A stretch of DNA of 64,000 bases, from NCBI RefSeq assembly GCF_900104175.1, contig NZ_FNIX01000009.1:182855-246854 (forward strand), given 5' to 3'. The stretch is from Lentzea jiangxiensis. Lineage in GTDB: Bacteria > Actinomycetota > Actinomycetes > Mycobacteriales > Pseudonocardiaceae. A program made the translations under genes and the position numbers. The notes beneath the pieces are model-generated. The model saw nothing but the letters and a program-made list of their open reading frames with translations. It was not told where the DNA came from and made no database searches. Position 1 is the first letter of the stretch. Each line of letters starts with the position of its first letter. This document shows, piece by piece, positions 1 through 8,142 of the stretch.

Positions 1-144
1 CTGACCAGGCGAGACGACCTGCGTCGCGTCCGGGTTCGGGTTCGCCGCTGCCGGCTGCCCACCCCCCGGGACGACCTGCGTCGCGTCCGCGTTGGGCTCC
101 TGCGGCTGACCGCCGAACTGGTGTGGCGGCTGCGGAGCGTTCAT
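1..144 (-). CDS. N-terminus of an unknown Pro/Gln-rich protein (truncated by window edge)
   Basis: An open frame starts at the ATG (complement of 142-144) and runs off the left edge after 48 codons. The visible part is rich in Pro, Gln, Gly and Asn and contains a duplicated segment, PNADATQVVPGGGQP then PNPDATQVVSPGQ, whose DNA copies also share the string gacgcgacgcaggtcgt. Such disordered DATQVV/ATQ-type heads occur on actinobacterial membrane proteins whose transmembrane part follows later, but none is visible here, so no function is assigned. It lies on the same strand as, and downstream of, the cystathionine beta-synthase gene. Confidence 0.55.
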   Translation of the reverse strand, partial: MNAPQPPHQFGGQPQEPNADATQVVPGGGQPAAANPNPDATQVVSPGQ

Positions 145-229
145 CCGGTTTCCAACCCCCTTGGCTGGGCCGTGCGAGTAAGACTGATGATCTGGGGCGT
201 CACGCTATCGGACGCACGTTGCTCCACGC

Positions 230-1600
230 TCAGCGACCAGCCAAGAACCCCAGAATGTCCTGTCGGGTGACGACACCGGCGGGCTTGCCGTCCTCCAGGA
301 CGAGGGCGGCGTCGGCGTTCGAGAGGGCGTTCATCGCGATGCCGACCGGCTCACCCGCGCCGAGCGTGGGCAGCGGCGGCGACATGTGCTTGTCCAGGCG
401 GTCGGAGAGCTGCGCCTTGCCGGTGAACAACGCGTCGAGCAGGTCGCGCTCGTTCACCGCGCCCGCGACCTCGGCGGCCATGACCGGCGGCTCGGCGTTG
501 ACGACGGGCATCTGCGAGACGCCGAACTCGCGCAGGATCGCGACGGCGTCACCCACGGTCTCGTTCGGGTGAGCGTGCACCAGGTCCGGGAGCATGCCGC
601 CCTTGCGGCGCAGCACGTCGCCGACGGTCGCGCCGGTCGAGTCCGGCGGGAGGAAGCCGTAGGACGCCATCCAGCGGTCGTTGAAGACCTTGGACAGGTA
701 GCCGCGGCCGCCGTCCGGGAGCAGCACGACGACGACGGCGTCCTCGGGCAGGTCCTTCGCGACGCGCAGCGCGGCGGCGGCCGCCATGCCGCAGGAACCG
801 CCGACGAGCAGGCCCTCCTCGCGGGCGAGGCGGCGGGTGACGTCGAACGAGTCGGCGTCGGAGACCTCGACGATCCGGTCGGCGATGGTCTTGTCGTAGG
901 CCTCGGGCCAGAAGTCCTCGCCGACGCCCTCGACGAGGTACGGGCGGCCGGTGCCGCCGGAGTAGACCGAGCCCTCCGGGTCCGCGCCGATGACCTGCAC
1001 GGCCCCGTTCGAGGCCTCCTTGAGGTAGCGGCCGGTGCCGGAGATCGTGCCGCCGGTGCCGACACCCGCGACGAAGTGCGTGATCCTGCCCTCGGTCTGG
1101 CGCCAGATCTCGGGGCCGGTCTGGTGGTAGTGGCTCGCCGGGTTCTCCGGGTTGGCGTACTGGTTCGGCTTCCAGGCGCCGGGGATCTCGCGGACCAGGC
1201 GGTCGGAGACGTTGTAGTAGGAGTCCGGGTGCTCGGGCGCGACGGCCGTCGGGCACACCACGACCTCGGCGCCGTATGCCTTGAGGACGTTGCGCTTGTC
1301 CTCGCTGACCTTGTCCGGGCACACGAAGACGCACTTGTAGCCCTTGCGCTGGGCGACCAGGGCGAGGCCGACGCCGGTGTTGCCGGACGTGGGCTCGACG
1401 ATCGTGCCGCCGGGCCGCAGCTCACCGGAGCGCTCGGCGGCCTCCACCATGCGCAGCGCGATGCGGTCCTTCACGCTGCCGCCGGGGTTCAGGTACTCGA
1501 CCTTGGCCAGCACCGTGGCCTTGATGCCCGAGGTCAGCGAGTTCAGCTTCACCAGCGGCGTGTTGCCGACCAGATCGACGACGTGCTCGACGTACTCCAC
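230..1600 (-). CDS. cbs: cystathionine beta-synthase (PLP-dependent, with C-terminal CBS domains)
   Basis: PLP enzyme condensing serine with homocysteine to cystathionine (transsulfuration). About 456 residues. The N-terminal two thirds is the fold-type II catalytic domain: NTPLVKL near residue 13, the PLP lysine in GGSVKDR near 40, the TSGNTG substrate loop, GVGTGGT for the cofactor phosphate, and GGSCG near the domain end. The last ~120 residues carry two CBS-like motifs (FGVSQMPVV and ALVLEDGKPAGVVTRQDIL), which separates it from cysteine synthases that end after the catalytic domain. GTG at 1600 is chosen because GGGGAG precedes it by about 9 nt and conserved sequence begins immediately; the frame is open far upstream but that part looks like non-coding translation. 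It diverges from the SGNH hydrolase gene. Whether the CBS domains bind an effector here is unknown. Confidence 0.92.
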   Translation of the reverse strand: MEYVEHVVDLVGNTPLVKLNSLTSGIKATVLAKVEYLNPGGSVKDRIALRMVEAAERSGELRPGGTIVEPTSGNTGVGLALVAQRKGYKCVFVCPDKVSEDKRNVLKAYGAEVVVCPTAVAPEHPDSYYNVSDRLVREIPGAWKPNQYANPENPASHYHQTGPEIWRQTEGRITHFVAGVGTGGTISGTGRYLKEASNGAVQVIGADPEGSVYSGGTGRPYLVEGVGEDFWPEAYDKTIADRIVEVSDADSFDVTRRLAREEGLLVGGSCGMAAAAALRVAKDLPEDAVVVVLLPDGGRGYLSKVFNDRWMASYGFLPPDSTGATVGDVLRRKGGMLPDLVHAHPNETVGDAVAILREFGVSQMPVVNAEPPVMAAEVAGAVNERDLLDALFTGKAQLSDRLDKHMSPPLPTLGAGEPVGIAMNALSNADAALVLEDGKPAGVVTRQDILGFLAGR

Positions 1601-1718
1601 CGGTATCCACTCCCCTGCTCCCACTCTCCGAGATAGCGGGACGAAGCGTAGCTCTAGTGGCTGCGGATCCTGACTCGAACGGCGGCGCCGACGATTCGGG
1701 GGGAAAGGGGTGGCGCGG

Positions 1719-2591
1719 ATGATCGGACTGCGGGCGCTGCGGGCGGCGGCCATGACGGCGGCGACGCTCGGCGGCCTCTCCGGCGCGCTGGCCGGCCTGC
1801 TCACCGAGCAGGGCAGACGTGCCCGCGCGGCCATCGGCGTGCTGGAGCACCTCTGGCCCGCACCGGACGGCGTGTACGCCGACGACGGCGGCGACCCGCT
1901 GCGGCTGGCGGTGCTCGGCGACTCGATGGCCGTGGGTGTCGGTGTGACGCATCCCTCGCAGATGCCGGGCGTGCTGCTGGCCCAGGCGCTGGCGGAGGAG
2001 GCGGGACGGCCGGTGCGGCTGTCCACCTACGCCATCAGCGGTTCCACCACGCGCGACCTGGTCCCGCAGGTCGACGCGGCCGTGCGGGACGAGCCCCGGG
2101 TCGCGCTGATCATCATCGGCGCGAACGACGTGACGTCGCGGATGGGCACCGGCGAGTCGGCCCGGCTGCTGGCCGAGCAGGTCCGCAGGCTGCGCGCCAC
2201 CGGGTGCGGCGTGGTCGTCGGCACCTGCCCCGACCTGGGCATCGTGCGGCCGATCCCGCAGCCGTTGCGGATGGTCGGGCACCGGTACAGCCTGCGTCTC
2301 GCGGCCGCCCAGACCGCCGCGGTGCGGACAGCGGGCGGTGTCCCGGTGCCCCTCGCGAACCTGTTGGCACCGGAGTTCATGGCGCGGCACGCCGACATGT
2401 TCAGCTCGGACCGCTTCCACCCCAGCGCCGTCGGCTACGAGGCGGCCGCGGGCGTGCTGCTGGCGCCGTTGTGCCAGGTGGCGGGGCTGTGGGCGGGCTG
2501 GGTCGCACCGGTGGTGCCGCTGCGGTCGGCGGCGGCCCTCGCGGTGGGGCCGTCGCGGTGGCCTGCGTGGCTGCAGAAGCGGCACGCGTGA
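1719..2591 (+). CDS. membrane-anchored SGNH/GDSL-type hydrolase
   Basis: Predicted esterase/lipase of the SGNH superfamily, about 290 residues. The family blocks are readable: block I LGDSMAVGVG (nucleophile Ser), block III GAND, and block V SDRFHPS with the catalytic Asp and His. A hydrophobic Ala/Leu-rich stretch at residues ~8-28 looks like a signal anchor or uncleaved signal, placing the enzyme outside the membrane. A GTG at 1710 is in frame, but the purine-rich SD-like run at 1698-1709 is better spaced for ATG 1719. It is divergent from cbs with ~118 bp between starts. The substrate cannot be read from sequence. Confidence 0.85.
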   Translation: MIGLRALRAAAMTAATLGGLSGALAGLLTEQGRRARAAIGVLEHLWPAPDGVYADDGGDPLRLAVLGDSMAVGVGVTHPSQMPGVLLAQALAEEAGRPVRLSTYAISGSTTRDLVPQVDAAVRDEPRVALIIIGANDVTSRMGTGESARLLAEQVRRLRATGCGVVVGTCPDLGIVRPIPQPLRMVGHRYSLRLAAAQTAAVRTAGGVPVPLANLLAPEFMARHADMFSSDRFHPSAVGYEAAAGVLLAPLCQVAGLWAGWVAPVVPLRSAAALAVGPSRWPAWLQKRHA

Positions 2592-2683
2592 GTTTCGGAA
2601 ATCCTCGTCACTCGCGCTGGCCGAGGTGAGCGGGCGTTAACTAGGCTCGACGGCAACCTTGACTCTCAACGAGGAGTTCCGTG

Positions 2684-3904
2684 ATGCCTGAGGCCGTGAT
2701 CGTCTCCGCCGCCCGCTCCCCCATCGGCCGCGCGGGCAAGGGTTCGCTGAAGGACGTTCGGCCCGACGACCTGGTGGCTCGGATGATCCGCGCGGCGCTC
2801 GACAAGGTGCCGCAGCTCGACCCCGCGCAGATCGACGACCTGATGCTCGGCTGCGGCCTCCCCGGCGGCGAGCAGGGCTTCAACATGGCGCGCGTCGTCT
2901 CCGTGCTGCTCGGCTACGACAACCTGCCCGGCACGACCGTCACGCGGTACTGCGCCTCGTCGCTGCAGACGACCCGCATGGCCCTGCACGCCATCAAGGC
3001 GGGCGAGGGCGACGTGTTCATCAGCGCCGGCGTCGAGACGGTGTCGCGGTTCGCCAAGGGCAGCTCCGACTCGTGGCCCGACACGCACAACCCGCTCTTC
3101 GCCGACGCCGAGGCCCGCACCGCCGCCACCAAGGCCGCCGGCGCGCAGGAGTGGGTCGACCCGCGCACGCTCGACGTCGTGCCGGACGTCTACATCCCCA
3201 TGGGCGAGACCGCCGAGAACCTGGCTCTGCTCAAGGGCGTCTCGCGCCAGGAGATGGACGAGTTCGGTGTCCGCTCGCAGAACCTCGCCGAGAAGGCCAT
3301 CGCCGACGGCTTCTGGGCCCGCGAGATCACGCCCGTGACGCTGCCGGACGGCACCGTGGTCTCCACCGACGACGGCCCGCGCGCCGGCGTCACCTACGAG
3401 GCCGTGTCGCAGCTCAAGCCGGTCTTCCGCCCCAACGGCCGGATCAACGCGGGCAACTGCTGCCCGCTCAACGACGGCGCCGCGGCCCTCGTGGTCATGT
3501 CCGACACCAAGGCCCGCGAGCTCGGCATCACCCCGCTCGCCCGCATCGTGTCGACCGGCGTCTCCGGGCTGTCGCCGGAGATCATGGGCCTCGGCCCGGT
3601 CGAGGCCTCGAAGCGCGCACTGGCGCTCGCGGGCCTGTCGATCTCCGACATCGACCTCGTGGAGATCAACGAGGCGTTCGCCGCCCAGGTGATCCCGTCC
3701 TACCGGGACCTCGGCATCGACCTGGACCGCCTGAACGTCAACGGTGGCGCCATCGCCGTCGGCCACCCGTTCGGCATGACCGGCGCGCGCATCACCACGA
3801 CGCTGATCAACTCGCTGCAGTTCCACGACAAGCAGTTCGGACTCGAGACCATGTGCGTCGGCGGCGGCCAGGGCATGGCGATGGTGATCGAGCGCCTGAG
3901 CTGA
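2684..3904 (+). CDS. acetyl-CoA C-acyltransferase (thiolase)
   Basis: Thiolase of about 406 residues, normal for the family. The nucleophilic cysteine sits in TRYCASSLQ (residue ~89), the catalytic histidine in [10 protein letters not shown], and the second active-site cysteine in CVGGGQGMA near the C-terminus; NEAFAAQ is also present. The enzyme catalyses thiolytic cleavage or condensation of acyl-CoA; beta-oxidation is the likeliest role, but a biosynthetic thiolase cannot be excluded. ATG 2684 is preferred over GTG 2681 because GAGGAG at 2671-2676 gives 7-nt spacing. It stands alone between the SGNH hydrolase gene and a strong terminator hairpin, so it is probably monocistronic. Confidence 0.93.
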   Translation: MPEAVIVSAARSPIGRAGKGSLKDVRPDDLVARMIRAALDKVPQLDPAQIDDLMLGCGLPGGEQGFNMARVVSVLLGYDNLPGTTVTRYCASSLQTTRMALHAIKAGEGDVFISAGVETVSRFAKGSSDSWPDTHNPLFADAEARTAATKAAGAQEWVDPRTLDVVPDVYIPMGETAENLALLKGVSRQEMDEFGVRSQNLAEKAIADGFWAREITPVTLPDGTVVSTDDGPRAGVTYEAVSQLKPVFRPNGRINAGNCCPLNDGAAALVVMSDTKARELGITPLARIVSTGVSGLSPEIMGLGPVEASKRALALAGLSISDIDLVEINEAFAAQVIPSYRDLGIDLDRLNVNGGAIAVGHPFGMTGARITTTLINSLQFHDKQFGLETMCVGGGQGMAMVIERLS

Positions 3905-3930
3905 GCTCCCTCCAAAATCTGCAAATTGAC

Positions 3931-3975
3931 GCCTGCAAGTAGCTCCGCATCACTCGAACGGAGCTACTCGCAGGC
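3931..3975. terminator. intrinsic terminator hairpin after the thiolase gene
   Basis: An inverted repeat with 17-nt arms (gcctgcaagtagctccg / cggagctactcgcaggc, one mismatch) and an 11-nt loop begins 27 bp after the thiolase stop codon. There is no T-tract, which is usual for actinobacterial terminators. Confidence 0.75.
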
Positions 3976-4064
3976 ACCCTTCCTGCCGATGAGATGAATC
4001 GTCGCTCGTTGACGTCATCAGGTGAGGGGAGTCGGTCCCTGCCGATGAACCAGGAGGGCCGGAC

Positions 4065-4274
4065 ATGCCCTACGTGTGGTGGCAAAGCGAATACGACCTG
4101 CGGTGCCACGCGTTCTCCCTCGACCAGGCCAACGGACCGCGCACCTTCTACGAGGCCGTCTGCGAGCACTCGGTCCCCGGCGAACGGGTCTCGCGCGCCC
4201 AGGCCGGCGCGCTCTGCACCACCTGCCTGGTCAAGGTCGGCACCGAACTGCCCGACGTCCGCTGGCGGGCCTAG
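4065..4274 (+). CDS. small cysteine/histidine-containing protein (zinc-ribbon-like), unknown function
   Basis: A 69-residue protein with a strong AGGAGG site at 4052-4057, 7 nt before the ATG. It contains RCH near residue 14, CEH near 33 and CTTC near 51-54, a spacing that could bind a metal. It resembles in style the many short putative zinc-finger proteins of Pseudonocardiaceae, but no family can be named with certainty. Its stop overlaps by 2-3 bases the stop of the convergent GNAT gene. Confidence 0.6.
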   Translation: MPYVWWQSEYDLRCHAFSLDQANGPRTFYEAVCEHSVPGERVSRAQAGALCTTCLVKVGTELPDVRWRA

Positions 4275-4681
4275 CGGCGCCACATCCCCACCGAGTCCGG
4301 TGCGCTCTCCACGAACCCGTGACGGGCGTAGAGACGACGGCCCGGCGGATCGGCGAGCAGGCTCACCTGAGCCGCGGGCGCGGCCTCGCGGATCTTCTCC
4401 AGCAACGCGGTCATGATCGCGTCACCGATTCCCTTGCGCTGGTGGTCCGGCAACACCGCCATGTCGATGACGACGAAGTACGTGCCGCCGTCACCGATCA
4501 CCCGGCCCATGCCGACGGTTTCGCCCGATTCCACGTGGACGACGTGCGCGCTCACCCACGCGCCTTCGACACCGATCTCGGCTTGCGCCCGAGTGCGTTC
4601 GCTCAGTCCCGATTCCTTGCGCAGGCGCAGGTAGTCGTCGACATTCGGTGGTGCCACGACAAGCTGATATGCGGAGTCCAC
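4271..4681 (-). CDS. GNAT-family N-acetyltransferase
   Basis: About 136 residues with a GNAT core: MAVLPDHQRKGIGDAIM holds the acetyl-CoA pyrophosphate loop (Q/R-x-x-G-x-G/A type), followed by LYARHGF typical of strand beta5/helix alpha4. The GTG at 4681 is chosen because GAGGGGG lies 5 nt upstream and the domain starts there; the in-frame extension upstream does not look like protein. The acceptor substrate is unknown. It is convergent with the small Cys/His protein. Confidence 0.85.
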   Translation of the reverse strand: MDSAYQLVVAPPNVDDYLRLRKESGLSERTRAQAEIGVEGAWVSAHVVHVESGETVGMGRVIGDGGTYFVVIDMAVLPDHQRKGIGDAIMTALLEKIREAAPAAQVSLLADPPGRRLYARHGFVESAPDSVGMWRR

Positions 4682-4725
4682 ACATTCCCCCTCATTTGTG
4701 CGCGTTGTTCGCCCGATGACGGCAA

Positions 4726-4782
4726 AGGGCCGTCCGGGCTCCTCCGATGCCGAGCTTTCGGAGCCGGTGACGGCCTTGGCCG
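4726..4782. other. imperfect inverted repeat upstream of the GNAT gene
   Basis: ggccgtccgggctcc pairs imperfectly with ggagccggtgacggcc around a ~25-nt loop. It lies in the 214-bp gap (4682-4895) between the GNAT start and the Bax-inhibitor-like stop and could be a second terminator or a leader structure. The rest of the gap shows only the terminator listed next. Confidence 0.35.
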
Positions 4783-4844
4783 TTGGCGCATGAGCCGCAT
4801 GGCCTCGGCGAACCTCTTCGTCATCCCGCTCCCCCACAACGCCG

Positions 4845-4876
4845 AAGGGGCGCCCCGCCGCAGCGGAACGCCCCTT
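4845..4876 (-). terminator. terminator after the Bax-inhibitor-1-like gene
   Basis: Arms aaggggcg / cgcccctt (8 bp) with a 16-nt loop, starting 19 bp past the minus-strand stop codon at 4896. Confidence 0.6.
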
Positions 4877-4895
4877 CACAGCACTTGCCCGGACG

Positions 4896-5696
4896 TCAGT
4901 CCGAGTTGAAGTACGACAGCAGGCGCAGGATCTCGGTGTAGAGCCACACGAGGGTGACGGTGAGACCGAACGCGATCTGCCACGCGAACTTGGCCGGCAC
5001 GCCGGCGCGGATCGCCTGGTCGGCGGCGTCGAAGTCGATCAGGAAGCTGAACGCCGCGAGGCCGATGCAGACGAGGCTGAAGATGATGGCGATCGTGCCG
5101 CCGGAGCGGATGCCGATGCCGCCGCCACCGTTGAAGAAGCTCAGCACGAAGTTGAACAGCATCAGCACGCCGACGCCGATGATGGCGCCGGTGATCCACT
5201 TGGTGAACTTCGGCGTCACCCGGATCGCGCCGGTCTTGTAGACCACGAGCATGCCGAGGAACACGCCGAGCGTGCCGATCACGGCCTGGCCGATCACCGC
5301 GATGCCGTTGCCCGGCACCACGTTGTCGAGCGCACGACCGATGATGTAGCTGATGCCGCCGAGGAAGATGCCCTCTGCGACGGCGTACGCGATCACGAGC
5401 GGCGGGCTCGGGTTGCGCTTGAACATGATGATCAGCGCGAGCACGAGGCCGATGATCGCCGCGGGGAACGCGAGGAAGTACAGCCCCGTCACGAACGTGG
5501 TGACAGCGCCTGCGGCCACCACACCGAGGGTGATGGCGGTCTTGGTGACGACGTCGTCGATCGTCATCGGCCGCTCGCTGGTCAGCGGCGGCGGAGCCTG
5601 CTGGTAGCCAGCCTCTGGCTGGCCGAAGCCTGCGTAGCCTCCGTACCCGCCGCCTGTCGGCAGGTTACGAAAAGCCGGGTTGCTGCTCGAGCGCAC
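4896..5696 (-). CDS. Bax inhibitor-1/YccA family multipass membrane protein
   Basis: A 266-residue protein. The N-terminal ~40 residues are Gly/Tyr/Pro-rich and likely cytoplasmic (GGGYGGYAGFGQPEAG). They are followed by about seven hydrophobic spans from residue ~55 to the end, the normal topology of the actinobacterial YccA/Bax-inhibitor-like family. The GTG start at 5696 has an excellent AGGAGG six bases upstream. Family members are proposed pH- or Ca-sensitive channels or leak proteins; the role in actinomycetes is not established. It is monocistronic, with its own terminator. Confidence 0.88.
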   Translation of the reverse strand: MRSSSNPAFRNLPTGGGYGGYAGFGQPEAGYQQAPPPLTSERPMTIDDVVTKTAITLGVVAAGAVTTFVTGLYFLAFPAAIIGLVLALIIMFKRNPSPPLVIAYAVAEGIFLGGISYIIGRALDNVVPGNGIAVIGQAVIGTLGVFLGMLVVYKTGAIRVTPKFTKWITGAIIGVGVLMLFNFVLSFFNGGGGIGIRSGGTIAIIFSLVCIGLAAFSFLIDFDAADQAIRAGVPAKFAWQIAFGLTVTLVWLYTEILRLLSYFNSD

Positions 5697-6016
5697 CTGG
5701 TCCTCCTGGGGCGTTGCTTTACGCCGTCACGGGGTACAACGAGCACGCTCGGTGCCATGTTCCCCGTCGGTAAAGGCGACTTTACCCCCGACGACGATCA
5801 CACGTGCGCAAATACTGCACTAACTCCGGAGCGTAGTGACGCTACGGCGTGTCGCAGCGTGTCCCCGCGAAACCGAGTAATGCGCGTCACATTCCGATCA
5901 CGATCACACTTCCTCGCAGCGCCAGACTTCCCCCTCGTGGGGGCTTGTCCCCGGGGAGGGGGACCGACAAGCTCGCACGCGGGATGTACACAGGTCAGAG
6001 GGGATCGAGATTCAAA
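5697..6016. other. 320-bp divergent intergenic region with several hairpins and TCAC repeats
   Basis: No gene is supported here. It holds a perfect ggtaaag-gcga-ctttacc hairpin at 5769-5786, gtcac/atcac repeats at 5886-5907 (TCAC at 5887, 5898 and 5904, i.e. 11- and 6-bp steps), a ccccc-tcgt-ggggg hairpin near 5932-5945, and gcttgtc...gacaagc at 5943-5972. The last lies in the leader of the surface-protein gene that starts at 6017. These are plausible promoter, operator and leader elements of two divergent genes. Confidence 0.4.
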
Positions 6017-7405
6017 ATGGGCTGGAAACGTCTGGCCGCCGTGGCGGTGGTTTCGGGGCTCGCGCTCCTGACCGTCCCCGCGACGGCGACAGCTGTCGGC
6101 GTCAAGGGCATCGGCCACAACGCGTCAGGGCTCCAACCCAACGCCACACCGGGTAGCGAGTGGCACGGCTCATACGTCTGGCAGGACAAGCACGTGTGGT
6201 GCGTGCAGTACGCGCTGCCGGCTCCGGACAGCAACGTCGGCTACAAGGAAGGCGACGCGCTGCGCACCAAGGCGGGCAAGGACCTCGCGCCGGACATCGC
6301 GGCGAACATCTCCTACCTGCTGCTGCGCTACTCGACGACGAAGTCCGCGGAGGAGGCCGCCGCTCTCGCGCACCTCCTGCACAGCTGGACGTCGGCACCC
6401 GACGGCGCCGTGCGCCTCGACACGACCGACCCGAAGTTCCTCGCCTACGACGCGGCCTTCTACGCCGCACGGCTGCCGCAGCCGGTCCTGGACGCCGTCG
6501 CGCGCCTGAAGGCCGACGCCGAGGCCAACCGCGGCCCGTGGGCGCTCAGCGCCACCGCGCCGAAGGAGCCGCTGGTCATCGGCACCGAATCCACCTGGAC
6601 CGTGTCGCTGCTCAAGGCGGACAAGAAGGGCGTCACGAACGCCCCGATCGACTTCACCCTGACCGACGCGAAGCTGGCCGACGGCAGCACGAGCGGCAAG
6701 GCCACCACGGGTCCGGACGGCAGCCCCGCCACGATCAAGCTCGTCGCGACCGGCCCCAAGCCGTCGATCGCGGCCGTCGCGGACTCCCCCGCCGACCGCC
6801 CGGTCGTGCACTTCCCGATCCAGACCGAGAACATGCAGCGCATGGTCACGACCGGTGGCGAGAAGAAGCTCAAGGCCGCCGCCGCCGGCCAGGCCAAGAC
6901 CGCGCCGGGCGCCGTGAAGATCACGAAGATCGACTCCGAGACCAAGAGGGCGATCGCGGGCGTCGCGCTGCGCGTCACGACCAAGGACCAGACGTCCGCG
7001 GCGAAGAAGCAGGACGACACGGACCTCGTCGGCACGGACGGCAAGCCGCTCGTGCTGCAGACCGGCCCCGACGGCACGGTCGAGGTGCCGGACCTGCGCA
7101 CCCCGCAGGAGATCTGCCTCGTCGAGGTGGCCGCCCCCAAGGGCTACGAGGAGTTCTTCGACCCGAAGGCGCCGCCGGCGGCCTGCGGCACGCTCGCGGC
7201 CGGCCAGACGCTGGCGCTCGAGCTGGTGAACAAGCCGAACAAGCCCGTCGTGCCGAGCACGATCCCGGCGGGCGCGGACGGCAGGACGCCCGTCGCCACC
7301 GCGTCGTTCGACACCCAGCTGCGCCCCGGCGTGATGCTCGGGGTGGGTGGACTGGTGCTGCTCGGTGCGGCGCTGGCAGGCTTCCTGGTGTGGCGCAGGC
7401 AGTGA
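6017..7405 (+). CDS. secreted, C-terminally membrane-tethered SpaA/Cna-B-like surface protein
   Basis: About 462 residues. A signal peptide is clear (basic MGWKR, hydrophobic core, PATATA cleavage region near residue 26). Residues ~40-200 contain WCVQY and an all-helical part with ALAHLLHSW, reminiscent of thioester or surface-adhesin heads. Residues ~290-410 form a SpaA/Cna-B-type beta domain beginning VKITKIDSETKRAIAG. The C-terminus has a transmembrane helix (GVMLGVGGLVLLGAALAG) and WRRQ tail. A canonical LPXTG is absent; only VPSTIPAG precedes the helix at some distance. ATG 6017 is chosen because the signal peptide begins there, although GAGGGG is 12-13 nt upstream. The stop overlaps the sortase GTG by 4 bp (GTGA), so the two are translationally coupled and the protein is the likely sortase client. 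Confidence 0.8.
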   Translation: MGWKRLAAVAVVSGLALLTVPATATAVGVKGIGHNASGLQPNATPGSEWHGSYVWQDKHVWCVQYALPAPDSNVGYKEGDALRTKAGKDLAPDIAANISYLLLRYSTTKSAEEAAALAHLLHSWTSAPDGAVRLDTTDPKFLAYDAAFYAARLPQPVLDAVARLKADAEANRGPWALSATAPKEPLVIGTESTWTVSLLKADKKGVTNAPIDFTLTDAKLADGSTSGKATTGPDGSPATIKLVATGPKPSIAAVADSPADRPVVHFPIQTENMQRMVTTGGEKKLKAAAAGQAKTAPGAVKITKIDSETKRAIAGVALRVTTKDQTSAAKKQDDTDLVGTDGKPLVLQTGPDGTVEVPDLRTPQEICLVEVAAPKGYEEFFDPKAPPAACGTLAAGQTLALELVNKPNKPVVPSTIPAGADGRTPVATASFDTQLRPGVMLGVGGLVLLGAALAGFLVWRRQ

Positions 7406-8103
7406 GTCCCAAGGCGTTCCTGACCGGTGCGCTGGTAGCGGCTGTCGCCGCTACCAGCGTGCTGGTCACCACGCCGCGAGCCGAGGTCCTCCCCGGACGC
7501 GCGATCGCGGCCGAGATCCCGGTCGTCGGACCGGGACCGGTGGCCGACAGCCTCAGCACCGGCCGCGGGGCCGACCTCACCGGCCTCGTCGGCGGGGCGA
7601 ACACGGCCAACGCCAAGCCCGCCGACCCCGCTCCCCCGCAGCAACAGCAGCCCGCGCCGCCCAAGGCCGGTCCGGGCTCCGTGCGGCTGCCCTCGGGCGG
7701 CTCGGCGACGTTGGTGCGCAAGGAGGTCAAGGACGGCGTGCTGCCCGTTCCGGACGGCATCGGCGAGGCGACGTGGTGGGGCACCGAGCTCGCGGCCCCC
7801 GAAGGCGCCACGGTGCTCGCCGGGCACGTCGACTGGAAGGGCGCGAAGGGCCCGTTCGCGGAGCTGTGGCAGGCGCAGAACGGCCGCGAGGTCGTGATCG
7901 CCGACAGCGCGGGCAAGGAGTTCCGGTTCCGCATCAAGCAGATCGAGACCGTGCGCAAGGAGGAGCTGCCCGCTCGCGCCGTCGAGTTCTTCGGACCGCG
8001 CGGCCCGCACCGGTTGGTGCTGGTCACGTGCGGCGGGACGTGGATCGGCGGGCAGCAGGGGTACGAGGCGAACCGGGTCGTGATCGCCGAACCCGTTCAG
8101 TAG
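7402..8103 (+). CDS. sortase (class E/F-like), signal-anchored
   Basis: A 233-residue transpeptidase that would join surface proteins to the cell envelope. An N-terminal hydrophobic anchor (residues ~5-25) is followed by a Pro/Gln linker (PPQQQQPAPPK) and the sortase barrel. The catalytic His lies in LAGHVDW, the Cys in LVTCGG and the Arg in EANRVVIA. The compact domain and HVDWKG signature resemble the class F sortases of actinobacteria. GTG 7402 overlaps the stop of the surface-protein gene. The client motif is not obvious. Confidence 0.88.
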   Translation: MSPKAFLTGALVAAVAATSVLVTTPRAEVLPGRAIAAEIPVVGPGPVADSLSTGRGADLTGLVGGANTANAKPADPAPPQQQQPAPPKAGPGSVRLPSGGSATLVRKEVKDGVLPVPDGIGEATWWGTELAAPEGATVLAGHVDWKGAKGPFAELWQAQNGREVVIADSAGKEFRFRIKQIETVRKEELPARAVEFFGPRGPHRLVLVTCGGTWIGGQQGYEANRVVIAEPVQ

Positions 8104-8142
8104 CGAAGCAACCCGTTCGGGTGACCAGTCGTCTCCTAAGGT

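Noticed and set aside
7225..7400. LPXTG sorting signal in the surface protein
   Set aside because: No LPXTG or LAXTG occurs before the C-terminal helix; only a weak VPSTIPAG is present, so a standard signal is not annotated.
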